Of a DNA stretch of 64,000 nt, positions 9,368 through 18,970 are shown one piece after another. This stretch comes from Pseudomonas marginalis (GTDB taxonomy: Bacteria > Pseudomonadota > Gammaproteobacteria > Pseudomonadales > Pseudomonadaceae), in assembly GCF_900105325.1 (NCBI RefSeq), contig NZ_FNSU01000003.1, forward strand, positions 1,054,001 through 1,118,000, read 5' to 3'. Below the pieces are notes generated by a model. The model was not told the origin of the DNA and did not search any database. It was given only the letters and a program-made list of their open reading frames with translations. The position numbers and the translations under genes are program-made. How positions within the stretch are numbered: the stretch's first letter is position 1; each line of letters opens with the position of its first letter.

Positions 9368-12300
9368 TTAAATGCGTTCCATCTTCGGTAGCCACACGCG
9401 AATCAGCGAGAACAGGCGATCCAGGTCGATCGGCTTGGCCAGGTAGTCGTTGGAACCCGCCGCGAGGCAGCGCTCCTGGTCGTCTTTCATGGCCTTGGCC
9501 GTCACCGCGATGATCGGCAGTTTCTTCCAGCGCGGGTCCTGGCGGATCAAGGCGGCGGCCTCGTAGCCGTCCATCTCCGGCATCATCACGTCCATCAGCA
9601 CCAGGTCGATATCGTCGACTTCATTGAGTCTCTCGATGGCTTCGCGGCCGTTACGCCCGATCACCACCACGGCACCTTTGTGCTCCAGGGCGCTGGTCAG
9701 GGCGAAGATGTTACGCACATCGTCGTCCACCAACAGGATCTTGCGCCCTTCGAAGACCTTGTCGCGGCTGCGAGCGGTCTTGAGCATCTTCTGGCGGTCA
9801 TGGGACAGCTGGGATTCGACTTTGTGCAGAAAGAGTGTGACTTCATCGAGCAGGCGCTCTGGCGAGCGGGCGCCCTTGATGATGATCGAGCGCGAATACT
9901 TGCGCAGTTCGGCCTCTTCATCGCGGGTCAGGTTGCGCCCGGTGTAGACGATCACCGGCGGGAACGAGCAGATATCTTCGGTGGCCATGCGCTTGAGCAA
10001 CTCGTTGCCCAGCATGTCCGGCAGCTTGAGGTCGATGATCATGCAGTCATAGACGTTGGTGCGCAGCAGTTCCAGGGCGGCCTGGGCATAGCCGACATCG
10101 GTGATCTCGATGTCATCGTCGCCGATCAGGCGGGCAATGCTGTCGCGCTGCAGGTCATCGTCCTCCACCAGCAGTACGCGCTTGACCTTCTGGGTCAGCT
10201 TGGCCTCAAGGCGCGCAAACACGTCCTTGAGCTCTTCGCGCGTCGTCGGTTTTACCGCATAGCCGATGGCGCCCATATGCATGGCGGCTTCGACACGGTC
10301 CTCCACGGAAATCACGTGCACCGGGATATGGCGCGTGTTGGCGTGCTCCTTGAGGCGTTGCAGCACGGTGAGCCCGGAATGGTCCGGCAGGCGCATGTCC
10401 AGCAGGATCGCATCGGGAATGTACTCCTCGGCCAGGCTGTAGCCCTCGTCCGCACCGTGGGCCACCAGGCACTGGTAACCCAGCTCATGGGCCAGGTCGA
10501 ACAGGATACGGGCGAAGTTCGGTTCGTCCTCCACCACCAGGATGCAGCGGGTGGTGAACGGCGCCTTGTCGCGGTCATCGGCGAAGCGCGGGATCTGCCT
10601 GGTATCGGCCACCGGCAGCGGCGAAATTGCGATGGGCGTGGGTGCGGGTGCGGTAATCACCTGGCGCGGCGGCTCGATTGGCGCGGCATCTTCCTCGCGT
10701 TCGACATACTGCTCCGGCAACACCAGGGTGAAGGTGCTGCCTTTGCCGGGCTCACTGGTCACGCTGATATAGCCGCCAAGCAACGCGGCCAGGTCGCGGG
10801 AAATCGACAGGCCCAGGCCAGTGCCGCCGTAACGGCGGTTGGTGGTGCCATCGGCCTGGCGGAACGCCTCGAAGATGCTTTCCTGCTGGTCCGGGGCAAT
10901 CCCGATGCCCGAATCGCGCACGGTAAAGGCGATGCCTTCCCCCGGCGCGCGGGACACCGACAGGCTGACCTCGCCTTGCTCGGTGAACTTGATCGCGTTG
11001 GAGAGCAGGTTCTTGAGGATCTGCTCCAGGCGCTGGCGGTCGGTGAACAGCATGATCGGTGCATCGGCCTGCACCTGTACCTGAAACCCCAGCTTACGGT
11101 CGGCGGCCAACGGCTCGAACATCCCGCGCAGGCCATCGACCAGGCGCGTGACGCTTGAATTTTCCGGCCGCACTTCCAACTTGCCGGCTTCCACCTTGGA
11201 AATATCCAGGATGTCGTTGATCAGGTTGAGCAGGTCATTGCCCGCCGAATAGATCGACTCGGCAAACTTGACCTGTTCGGCGCTGAGGTTTTCCTGGGGG
11301 TTTTCCGCCAGCAACTTGGCCAGGATCAACGAACTGTTCAGCGGCGTGCGCAGTTCGTGGGACATATTGGCGAGGAATTCGGACTTGTACTTGCTGGAGC
11401 GCTGCAATTCATCGGCGCGATCTTCCAGCTCCAGCTGGGCCTGGTTGAGTTCGACGTTCTTGCGGTCCATGGCGTCGCGCTGTTCGGCCAGGGTCTGGGT
11501 CTGTTCGGCCAGTTGCTCGTTGGTCTGCTCCAGCTCTGCCTGCTGGGTTTCCAGGTGAGCCTGAGACTCCTTGAGAATGCGCGACTGTTCTTCGAGTTCT
11601 TCGTTGGCGGTCTTGAGTTCTTCCTGCTGGACCTGCAGTTCTTCGTTGAGCTGCTGGGTTTCGGCCAGCACTTCCTGCAGGCGTTGGCGATAACGGGCGG
11701 CTTCGATGGAGGTGCCGATATTGCCGGCGATCAGCTCCAGCAGTTCGACGTCGCGCTCCTCCAGCGGGCGCAAAAAGCCCAGTTCGATCACACCGTTGAC
11801 ACGGTCGTCATCGCTGGTGGGAACCACCAGCACGCTGCGGGTCGAGCCTTCCCCCAGGCCGGAGCTGACCTTGAAGTAGTCCACCGGCACGTCGTCCAGG
11901 CGAATCAGGCGATCGAGCTGGGCGGCCTGCCCGACGATGCCCTCATCGCTGTAGATCGACTGCTCCAGCTGTTCCTGCTCGCGGGAGAAACCATAGGTGG
12001 CCACGCGCTTGAGGCCGCCGTGCTCTTCGCGGACATACAGCGCCGCCACCGCCGAGCCCATGTACTGGGCAAAGAACTGCAGGATATTGCGTCCGAGCAT
12101 GTTCAGGGTGAGTTGGCCGAGCACTTGTTCGGCCAGTTCGGTCTGGCCGTTACGCAGCCATGCCTGTCGCTCCAGGCGCTGCGCGATCTTCTGTTGTGAC
12201 GCGAGGTTTGCGCTGTAACTATCTGACAGGGAAAGTAAATTTTTTCTACCGATATACGCCAGGATCCCGCTCAGGCCGAGAACGAACAACAGATAGAGGG

Positions 12301-12865
12301 TGACGCTGATCACCGTGGTGCGCGTGACTTGTTCGTTGCGAGTGATCCGGAACTGCTGCTCCATCGCCACCGCGTCCTCGTATTCCTTGCGAATTTCGTC
12401 GGTCAGGCGCTTGCCCCGGCCGGACTTGACGGCGTTGCGGTAGTCACCGCTTTCGCGCTGCAGGTCGATCATCGACTGGGCGTATTTGTTCCATTCGGCT
12501 TGCAGGGCTTCCAGGCGTTTCAGGCGGTCCACCTGTTGCGGGTTGTCCGCCACCAGCTCCTGCAAGTTACGCAGGTCGGCAATGATGCGCGGCTTGGCCA
12601 CTTCGTACGGGTCGAGGAAGTGCTCGTCCCCGGTGATCAGGAAACCACGCATGCCGGTTTCAAGATCGACGGTCAGCTTGGACGACTCGTTGAGGTTGTT
12701 GATGACCCGGTCCGTGTGTTCCACCCACTGGATCACCGCGAGCAAATAGGTGATCAGACAGACGAAAAACACCGCGCTGAGCACGCCCACCCCCAGGGGC
12801 AATGCCACGTTTCGGCTGAGCAGTGTACGAAAGCTCTTTTCATCGACGGACGACGCGGGAGTCAT
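9368..12865 (-). CDS. Large hybrid sensor kinase: CHASE3-GAF-HisKA-HATPase-three receivers
   Basis: About 1165 residues. A transmembrane helix (about 20-42), a periplasmic CHASE3 sensor (about 45-180, ETGMRGFLITGDE) and a second helix (about 187-209) precede a GAF domain (about 255-395). Then comes a long Glu/Gln-rich coiled coil (about 405-495), HisKA with SHELRTPLN (His near 503) and HATPase_c (GGTGLGLSIS). Three receivers follow (near 775, 895 and 1040), each with an acidic pair and a LLDMRLPD, IIDLKLPD or LMDVMMPEMDG phosphosite. Two ATGs lie six bases apart; 12865 is favoured because an AAGG lies seven bases upstream. It heads the operon with cheR, cheB, a receiver-kinase and a response regulator. 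Confidence 0.9.
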   Translation of the reverse strand: MTPASSVDEKSFRTLLSRNVALPLGVGVLSAVFFVCLITYLLAVIQWVEHTDRVINNLNESSKLTVDLETGMRGFLITGDEHFLDPYEVAKPRIIADLRNLQELVADNPQQVDRLKRLEALQAEWNKYAQSMIDLQRESGDYRNAVKSGRGKRLTDEIRKEYEDAVAMEQQFRITRNEQVTRTTVISVTLYLLFVLGLSGILAYIGRKNLLSLSDSYSANLASQQKIAQRLERQAWLRNGQTELAEQVLGQLTLNMLGRNILQFFAQYMGSAVAALYVREEHGGLKRVATYGFSREQEQLEQSIYSDEGIVGQAAQLDRLIRLDDVPVDYFKVSSGLGEGSTRSVLVVPTSDDDRVNGVIELGFLRPLEERDVELLELIAGNIGTSIEAARYRQRLQEVLAETQQLNEELQVQQEELKTANEELEEQSRILKESQAHLETQQAELEQTNEQLAEQTQTLAEQRDAMDRKNVELNQAQLELEDRADELQRSSKYKSEFLANMSHELRTPLNSSLILAKLLAENPQENLSAEQVKFAESIYSAGNDLLNLINDILDISKVEAGKLEVRPENSSVTRLVDGLRGMFEPLAADRKLGFQVQVQADAPIMLFTDRQRLEQILKNLLSNAIKFTEQGEVSLSVSRAPGEGIAFTVRDSGIGIAPDQQESIFEAFRQADGTTNRRYGGTGLGLSISRDLAALLGGYISVTSEPGKGSTFTLVLPEQYVEREEDAAPIEPPRQVITAPAPTPIAISPLPVADTRQIPRFADDRDKAPFTTRCILVVEDEPNFARILFDLAHELGYQCLVAHGADEGYSLAEEYIPDAILLDMRLPDHSGLTVLQRLKEHANTRHIPVHVISVEDRVEAAMHMGAIGYAVKPTTREELKDVFARLEAKLTQKVKRVLLVEDDDLQRDSIARLIGDDDIEITDVGYAQAALELLRTNVYDCMIIDLKLPDMLGNELLKRMATEDICSFPPVIVYTGRNLTRDEEAELRKYSRSIIIKGARSPERLLDEVTLFLHKVESQLSHDRQKMLKTARSRDKVFEGRKILLVDDDVRNIFALTSALEHKGAVVVIGRNGREAIERLNEVDDIDLVLMDVMMPEMDGYEAAALIRQDPRWKKLPIIAVTAKAMKDDQERCLAAGSNDYLAKPIDLDRLFSLIRVWLPKMERI

Positions 12866-13084
12866 GGGCATGCCTTGGCCAAATAGGGAAAAACCGGGAG
12901 TTTGCCCCAAAGTGCCGGTAGAGGGCTACGTTTCTGACGCGAAACATATTCACATCCCAAACTTGCCACCGCCGATGCCCGACATTTATGGAACCAATGC
13001 CGGAGGAACACCTTTGTGCGCTCCCGACACTCAACGGAGGTCTGAAGCAGGTCCAGGGAGGACCAACAACCAAAGGTAATGAAA

Positions 13085-16000
13085 ATGTCATCCTCATTGA
13101 GCGTCCAACCACGCCCCTCGGTTATAGATCACTCCATTGCATCGACGCCTGCTCAGTCGCAGGCCACCCCTGGTAACACCCTGTCCATACACAGCGACCC
13201 AGCTTCAACACCTGCACGACGCTCCTCGGATGAATCGCAGCCTCTTTCACCCCAAGCACGCGCGCAGGCAAACGCACAGAACTGGAAGAACCTCGCGCAC
13301 CAGCTCACCGAGGCGACGAAGAGCCTGGGAGAGGACGCGACTCCAGCAGCCGTGTTGTCACATTTGAAAACCACTCAAACAGTCATTGATCCACACTCGG
13401 CCTTTCACCCGTCCGGCATGCCGGGCAGCGAGTCCGCCGCCAGCCTGGAAAGCTTTATCAAGCATCACGATTTACCTATCCCTGAAACCCGAGCTGACCT
13501 GGTTCACTTGGCAGATGCCGCTAACGCTCGGGCCCTGGAACCGCCGCTGGGTGATCTAGGAGGTGGCTTATCCTGGCCCCTTCCCCTGACCCAGGAACAA
13601 CGGCGCAAGATACGGGTCATCGTCGAGTCCAGCATCCTGCGCAGCAATATCCGGACAGAGCCCTCCTTAGTCCGGGCGGAGCTGGCCAAAGCGGCGCTGG
13701 GTGCGCTTATCAAGGCCAGCGCTCTTTCGGATGTCGAACTGCAAGACCCGGCCAGGGCGCTGGACACCCTGCTCAAGTCCCCCATGGCCCAGAAGATAGG
13801 GCAAGGGATCCAGGACGGGCTGAATGGTATCGACACGCCAACCAGCATCAGCGATTACGTGTTGGCCGCCCTTCACATCGGTCTCGATCGTGAATCCGTC
13901 GTGTTGCCTGTGAGAAATTCAATCGCCGGCTTTGACTTGAGCCATCAAGACTATTGGGGCCTGCCACCGTCAGCCATCGTCGAGCGGCTCAGTAAACATC
14001 TGGTGACTAAAGGCAGGGCCACGCCGGCCACGGCCAAGCTGGCCACCCACCTGTTGCTGTCACGCACAGCCCCCCAGTTCCTGGTCAAGGATATTCCCGA
14101 CACACTGGTGAACGGCAGCCAGGCCTGGGTGAGTTTCTGCCTTGCGGTGGCCAAGGTCGAAGCGAGTGCGCCGGGGACCGCATCACAAATGAGCTACGGC
14201 CAGGTCATGAGTGCCGCACAAGCCTTGAATGGTCCTGCGGAACACGCCATCACGCCGTTGTTACTGGATTGGGGCGTGTCCAATGGTTTGGTCGAAAAGA
14301 AGGACGATGCCCTCTACACCCCTGAGGAAGTGGACAGCATCCGGACCGCGTTCAATGAGCAGTTAAGTGCCAGAATCAAGGCCTCCCAATCACTCACTGC
14401 CGAGATTCCAAGTAGAAAAGCCATCGCCCTGGAAAAACTCAAGGAGCATTTTGGCGAGCGCACTGACTTTGAGTCGAAAAGTCTCTCAACCGTCTCCGAT
14501 GACAAAGCCAAGCAACTGGATGGCAAGCACTCGATGCTGGACATGGCCATGATGGGCATCAACGTCAACTGGAAAACCGACGACCCTGGCCTTCCTATCC
14601 ACGCGATCAACCAGCAACCCAGGCTCAACGTCAATGGGATATTCCTGGGGCAATACGAATCGGCAATCGAATCACTCAAAGATGGCATTGAGACCCAGGT
14701 AAAACACATGATTTCCGAGCTGCCACTGGAAGATCGGAAAAACCTGGAGTTCGGTAAAATCGAATTATTTCAATACAACCAATACAAGATTGGCAGGGGT
14801 TTCATAAACCCGGCCACTTTCCAATCCAAGCTCAATGAATTGCTGGTAAGAACCGAAAGGCAGGTTGACGGAAAAACCGAGGTCAATGTTTATGAGATCG
14901 ATGTCCGGAACAAACGCATCGTCAAGCGACAGAGTGAGGCAGCCATTACGCGGGGTGGATGGCGCGACGCGAATATATCGACCAAAGTGGAAAAGTTCAC
15001 CCCTGAGCACAAGGACCGGCTCGAGCGAGAACAGCCGCCGGAGGACCCTTCTCGTCCCCCATCGAGTTTCACCTCTACCCGAACACACGACCTGGCAGGC
15101 GCTTTTTTTGAGCACCTTGGTATCAGGAACCAATGGCAACAAGCCAGGGGAAGCACGACATTCGATCAGCAGAAAGAAAGTAATGAGCGACTCAGGCAGT
15201 TTTTTCTCAACTTGATTCCCTTGAGATCGGCCATTGTCAACTTTCGTGACGGTGACTATGAAGCCGGGCTTTTGGACCTCGGCCTGGATGCTCTCGGGCT
15301 GCTGACCATGGGTTACGGTGCTGCCGCAAAGCTCGCCAAGGTGGCTTCATCCTCGGCGTCCACTGCCGTAAAGGCATTGCAGGCGGGTCGCGTCATCGGC
15401 AGTAGCCTTATCAGCTCGCTCAACCCGTTGAGCGGAGTGAGGGGCGCGGCGACGGGAGGCGCCAAGCTGGCCACGCGCGGCGCAAAATTTCTCGGCGACT
15501 CCGGGCAGGTACTGATCAACAAGGTGCGTGGCGCATCCGGAAGCTATGACCTGTTGAAGGCGGCAAACAAGCAATATGGCCCGACGCTGATAGGGTCTTA
15601 TAAGGTCGGAGAGCAAAGCGTCGAAGGCTTTGCCGTGTTGAAAAACGATCAGTGGTTCAGTTATGACCCTGTCCGGAACCTGCCCTATGGCCCGCCAATC
15701 GAGGATTTCTCCCCCCTGCGCGGCAGTCTGTTCGATAGCGTCGCGGATATGCACCTGACGAGTGTAGGAACGAATATCGCTAAGGCGAGGACCTCCAACG
15801 CACTTCCAAAATTCAACCAGGGTTATCGAAGCGGTGCATTGGATGACCTGTCGGATTACGCTGGAGAGCGCAGTTTCGAAGCGTTGGTGGCACTCGCCGC
15901 AAAACCTGGCAGGACACCGGAAGAAATGGGGATTCTGGCCAGGGAGTTGAAGACCAGAAGAATTGAAGACGGCGAGTATTTCACCGCGCTGCTTGCCAGC

Positions 16001-16636
16001 GACGTCGGGAATCCCGGGGTTTCCATCAATCGCTTTGCCCAGTCGGACTACCTCGGCCGTGTCGATCTGACCTCCAAGGGCGATTGCGCCGGGCTATCGA
16101 ATGCCATGGCGCTCGCCTTGCATCGAGGCGACGAAAAAATATTCCTCGACAATCTTCGCAAGGCGTCCACGACTAAATCGCCCTCTTCGCTGCATGACAA
16201 ATTCAATCGCGATATAAAAACACTGCAGTACGCCGTAAACACAAAGGACACCTTCCATATAAACGCCGCCCCTTCACTGATCAATCATCAGTCCATCATC
16301 GACGACCTGAGCAAGTCCACTGCGTCAAAATACCTGAGAATCAGCACGGAAGATCACGCCATGCTGGCGGGTGTCAGAGTCAAGGATGGCCAAAAAGAGT
16401 GGTTTTTCTTCGAACCCAATGGCGGGCTGGTCAGTTTTGACAACGTAGAGTCCATGCGCGAAGGCATCGAAAAAATCCTCAGCAGCGGCGGTGTCAGCGC
16501 GACCTTGAAGCCTAAGGTTTCGCCGGCGGGCAAAAAGGAATTCCACGTGAGCGCTTTCCATCCCGATGACATCGTCACAGACAAGGTCGACAGTTTTGCG
16601 GTTTCAATCATGGTGTCCACGCCCTTGCCGTCTTGA
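13085..16636 (+). CDS. Large putative toxin/effector with C-terminal YopT-like cysteine peptidase pattern
   Basis: About 1183 residues; an AAAGG eight bases upstream supports the second ATG (13085) over 13079. No signal peptide or classical domain is visible in the first 600 residues, which are helical, polar and rich in Ser/Thr/Pro at the start. A hydrophobic Ala/Gly-rich stretch (about 730-795, beginning LLDLGLDALGLLTMG) resembles the central regions of dermonecrotic and Mcf-like toxins. Near the C terminus are KGDCAGLSNAMALAL (Cys1001), EDHAMLAG (His1091) and WFFFEPNGG (Glu1110), an order and spacing reminiscent of C58/YopT cysteine peptidases, where the acid is usually Asp. Several stretches are AT-richer than neighbours (about 40% G+C at 16201-16260). 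Function is inferred; export route and target are unknown. Confidence 0.55.
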   Translation: MSSSLSVQPRPSVIDHSIASTPAQSQATPGNTLSIHSDPASTPARRSSDESQPLSPQARAQANAQNWKNLAHQLTEATKSLGEDATPAAVLSHLKTTQTVIDPHSAFHPSGMPGSESAASLESFIKHHDLPIPETRADLVHLADAANARALEPPLGDLGGGLSWPLPLTQEQRRKIRVIVESSILRSNIRTEPSLVRAELAKAALGALIKASALSDVELQDPARALDTLLKSPMAQKIGQGIQDGLNGIDTPTSISDYVLAALHIGLDRESVVLPVRNSIAGFDLSHQDYWGLPPSAIVERLSKHLVTKGRATPATAKLATHLLLSRTAPQFLVKDIPDTLVNGSQAWVSFCLAVAKVEASAPGTASQMSYGQVMSAAQALNGPAEHAITPLLLDWGVSNGLVEKKDDALYTPEEVDSIRTAFNEQLSARIKASQSLTAEIPSRKAIALEKLKEHFGERTDFESKSLSTVSDDKAKQLDGKHSMLDMAMMGINVNWKTDDPGLPIHAINQQPRLNVNGIFLGQYESAIESLKDGIETQVKHMISELPLEDRKNLEFGKIELFQYNQYKIGRGFINPATFQSKLNELLVRTERQVDGKTEVNVYEIDVRNKRIVKRQSEAAITRGGWRDANISTKVEKFTPEHKDRLEREQPPEDPSRPPSSFTSTRTHDLAGAFFEHLGIRNQWQQARGSTTFDQQKESNERLRQFFLNLIPLRSAIVNFRDGDYEAGLLDLGLDALGLLTMGYGAAAKLAKVASSSASTAVKALQAGRVIGSSLISSLNPLSGVRGAATGGAKLATRGAKFLGDSGQVLINKVRGASGSYDLLKAANKQYGPTLIGSYKVGEQSVEGFAVLKNDQWFSYDPVRNLPYGPPIEDFSPLRGSLFDSVADMHLTSVGTNIAKARTSNALPKFNQGYRSGALDDLSDYAGERSFEALVALAAKPGRTPEEMGILARELKTRRIEDGEYFTALLASDVGNPGVSINRFAQSDYLGRVDLTSKGDCAGLSNAMALALHRGDEKIFLDNLRKASTTKSPSSLHDKFNRDIKTLQYAVNTKDTFHINAAPSLINHQSIIDDLSKSTASKYLRISTEDHAMLAGVRVKDGQKEWFFFEPNGGLVSFDNVESMREGIEKILSSGGVSATLKPKVSPAGKKEFHVSAFHPDDIVTDKVDSFAVSIMVSTPLPS

Positions 16637-16874
16637 CGCATGGGATTGCCCCGGCCCCCGGCAGGGTTGGGGCTCCTGAAAAAGCAAGGCGTTGAACGGT
16701 GCGCAGGAGGGCGCCACTGACCGCTCGCGGCCCCTCGTGGTTAACGCGACATTTTCCTCCATTCCCGTCACAATGCCCGCGCCAACGGAACTTGCCGAGA
16801 TTGACGCGACTCATTAGAGAATGGTCTTTCAACCGCTAAAGACCTGCACCTCCATTTTTTCGGGAACCCTCATT

Positions 16875-17240
16875 ATGTCCGCAGCCCCCTCCACCCTCCT
16901 TGTCGTCGAAGACGATGCCATCGTGCGCATGTTGATCGTTGATGTGCTCGAAGAGTTGGAGTTCCTGGTGCTTGAAGCTGCCGACGCTGAAGAAGCCTTG
17001 AAGATTGTCGAAAATGCCGCGCAGCACATCGACCTGATGATGACCGACGTCGGCCTGCCGGATATGGACGGTAAGCAATTGGCAGCCAAGGTGCGTGAAG
17101 TGCGGCCCACCCTGCCGATCCTGTTTGCCAGCGGCTATGCCGAGAACATCGATGTGCCCGCCGGCATGCAGGTGATCGCCAAGCCGTTCTCCATCGATCA
17201 ATTGCGCGACAAAGTCAAATCGATGCTGCCTGCCGCCTGA
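16875..17240 (+). CDS. Single-domain response regulator
   Basis: 121 residues, one receiver domain: LLVVEDDAIVRML at the N terminus, phosphoacceptor in MMTDVGLPDMDG (Asp near residue 56), FASGYAE and the conserved Lys in VIAKPFSID. There is no output domain. It resembles the C-terminal receiver of the hybrid kinase at 4565-6235 (both have DVGLPxMxG, GYAEx and the xKPF ending), so cross-talk is possible. The ATG at 16875 is used rather than 16821 because it begins the fold directly. It stands alone between the toxin-like gene and a DUF1254 gene. Confidence 0.85.
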   Translation: MSAAPSTLLVVEDDAIVRMLIVDVLEELEFLVLEAADAEEALKIVENAAQHIDLMMTDVGLPDMDGKQLAAKVREVRPTLPILFASGYAENIDVPAGMQVIAKPFSIDQLRDKVKSMLPAA

Positions 17241-17260
17241 CCACCCCTCTTTTACACAGT

Positions 17261-17283
17261 GCCGCCCATCGAGGCGGCTATTT
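17261..17283 (+). terminator. Probable intrinsic terminator after the response regulator
   Basis: Six-base G+C stem GCCGCC / GGCGGC with a short loop, followed by TATTT, 20 bases after the response regulator stop codon. The T-run is poor, so strength is uncertain. Confidence 0.45.
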
Positions 17284-17438
17284 GTGCGTCTTTACCCACA
17301 GGTTCAAGCCGCCGTACGGATCGGCATTGATGAGTTCGCATAATTCGCAGGGATTAACGTGACGTTCGGGAAATAAAACAGGAAACTCATCGCCTTTATT
17401 CCCCGTCAGTCAAACGCACTTTGGAAGGACGCGACAAC

Positions 17439-18839
17439 ATGATTGGAAAACCGACGCGCCTGCTGTTGGCGAGCCTCTCGATACTCATGAGTACCGGCGC
17501 CTGGGCCGATTTCACCGCCACCCCCAGCGAAGCCCGGGCCATCGCCAAGGAAGCCTACCTGTATGGCTACCCAGTGGTGGAGATGTACAAGACGCTCTAC
17601 ACCCAGGCCGTCGACAAGGGCGGCGCCAACTTCAAGGCGCCGTTCAACCATATCGGCAATACAGCTCAGGTGTTCACCCCCAAGGACACCGCGGTCGTCA
17701 CCCCGAACCTGGACACGCCCTACTCCTTCGTCTGGCTGGACCTGCGCAGCGAGCCTCAGGTTCTGACACTGCCCAGGATCGAAGACAACCGTTATTACTC
17801 GGTGCAGTTGATCGATCTCTACACACAGAACATCGCCTACCTGGGCACCCGCAGCACCGGCAACAACGGCGGCCACTACATGATCGCCGGCCCTGACTGG
17901 AAAGGTCAGCAACCGGTCAACGTGGACCGTGTGGTGTACAGCGAAAGCAACATCGCCTACGCCCTCTACCGTACGCAGTTGTTCGACGAGAAGGACCTGA
18001 ACAAGGTCAAGCAGATTCAGAACGGCTACAAAGTGCAGTCACTGAGCAGCTACGTGAAGCAAGCCGCGCCGGCCAAGGCTCCGAAAGTGGAGTGGCCCAA
18101 GCCCATGGCGACCATGACCGAAGGTCCGCAACTGTTTCGCTACCTGAACTTCATGCTGGCCTTCGCCGCGCCCCAGGACAGCGAGAAAGACCTGCTGGCG
18201 CGTTTCGCCAAGATCGGTATCGCCCCAGGCGCGCCCTTCAAGGTCAAGGCGTTGACCGCTGAACAGCGCAAGGCCCTGGAAGACGGTATCTCCGATGCCC
18301 GCGCCGAGTTTGCCGCGTTCAAAAAGGACAAGGTCGACACGCATCAAGTCTCCAGTGCCGATTTGTACGGCAGCCGCGACCACCTGAACAACAACTACCT
18401 GTACCGCTACGCCGGTGCGGACATGGGGATTTTCGGTAACTCCGGCGATGAGGTCGCGTACCTGAGCTACGTCATCGACAGCGAGGGCAAGCCTGCCAAC
18501 GGCGCACGCCACAGCTACACCGTGCATTTCGCCAAGGACCAGTTGCCACCGGCCGATGCGTTCTGGTCCCTGACCATGTACGACGCCAAGACCAAGCAAC
18601 TGGTGCCCAACCACAAGAAACGCTACCTGATCAACTCGCACATGCTGTCCGGCCTCAAGCGCGACGCCGATGGCGGCCTGACCCTGGCCCTGCAGCACCA
18701 CGAGCCGCCAAAAGCCGAGCAGAGCAACTGGTTGCCGGCCCCACCCGGTCCGTTCTACGCAATCCTGCGGATTTACCTGCCCACGCCTGAGGTGGGTAAC
18801 GGCCAGTGGAAACTGCCGCCGTTGACGCCGCTCAAGTAA
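17439..18839 (+). CDS. Exported DUF1254/DUF1214-type protein
   Basis: 466 residues with a cleavable signal peptide (LLLASLSILMSTGAWA, cleavage after AWA), so it is periplasmic. The N-terminal half fits DUF1254: YLYGYPVVEMYKTLY, TPNLDTPYSFVWLDL and RYYSVQLIDLYTQN. The C-terminal half fits DUF1214: WSLTMYDAKTKQLVPN and the closing NWLPAPPGPFYAILRIYLP. Such proteins are widespread in proteobacteria without an established reaction. The start ATG at 17439 has a strong GGAAGGA nine bases upstream. It appears monocistronic; the next gene begins 131 bases downstream. Confidence 0.88.
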   Translation: MIGKPTRLLLASLSILMSTGAWADFTATPSEARAIAKEAYLYGYPVVEMYKTLYTQAVDKGGANFKAPFNHIGNTAQVFTPKDTAVVTPNLDTPYSFVWLDLRSEPQVLTLPRIEDNRYYSVQLIDLYTQNIAYLGTRSTGNNGGHYMIAGPDWKGQQPVNVDRVVYSESNIAYALYRTQLFDEKDLNKVKQIQNGYKVQSLSSYVKQAAPAKAPKVEWPKPMATMTEGPQLFRYLNFMLAFAAPQDSEKDLLARFAKIGIAPGAPFKVKALTAEQRKALEDGISDARAEFAAFKKDKVDTHQVSSADLYGSRDHLNNNYLYRYAGADMGIFGNSGDEVAYLSYVIDSEGKPANGARHSYTVHFAKDQLPPADAFWSLTMYDAKTKQLVPNHKKRYLINSHMLSGLKRDADGGLTLALQHHEPPKAEQSNWLPAPPGPFYAILRIYLPTPEVGNGQWKLPPLTPLK

Positions 18840-18970
18840 CACCGCGTGCCCGGTCGCCGCAGGGCTGGACCGGGCCAGTCCTACCACGAGCCCTACCCCC
18901 TACTACCGCTGGTTTATCAACCTGTAAAACGGGTAACGTGCGCGCGATTGTCTATGGAGTTGCACTGCAC

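Noticed and set aside
9400..12880. Long open frames on the plus strand across the large kinase
   Set aside because: They are antisense shadows of high-G+C coding DNA; the minus strand holds clear kinase domains.
12985..13030. HrpL-like or ECF sigma box before the toxin gene
   Set aside because: GGAACC is present, but no CCAC-type or other second box lies at the correct distance.
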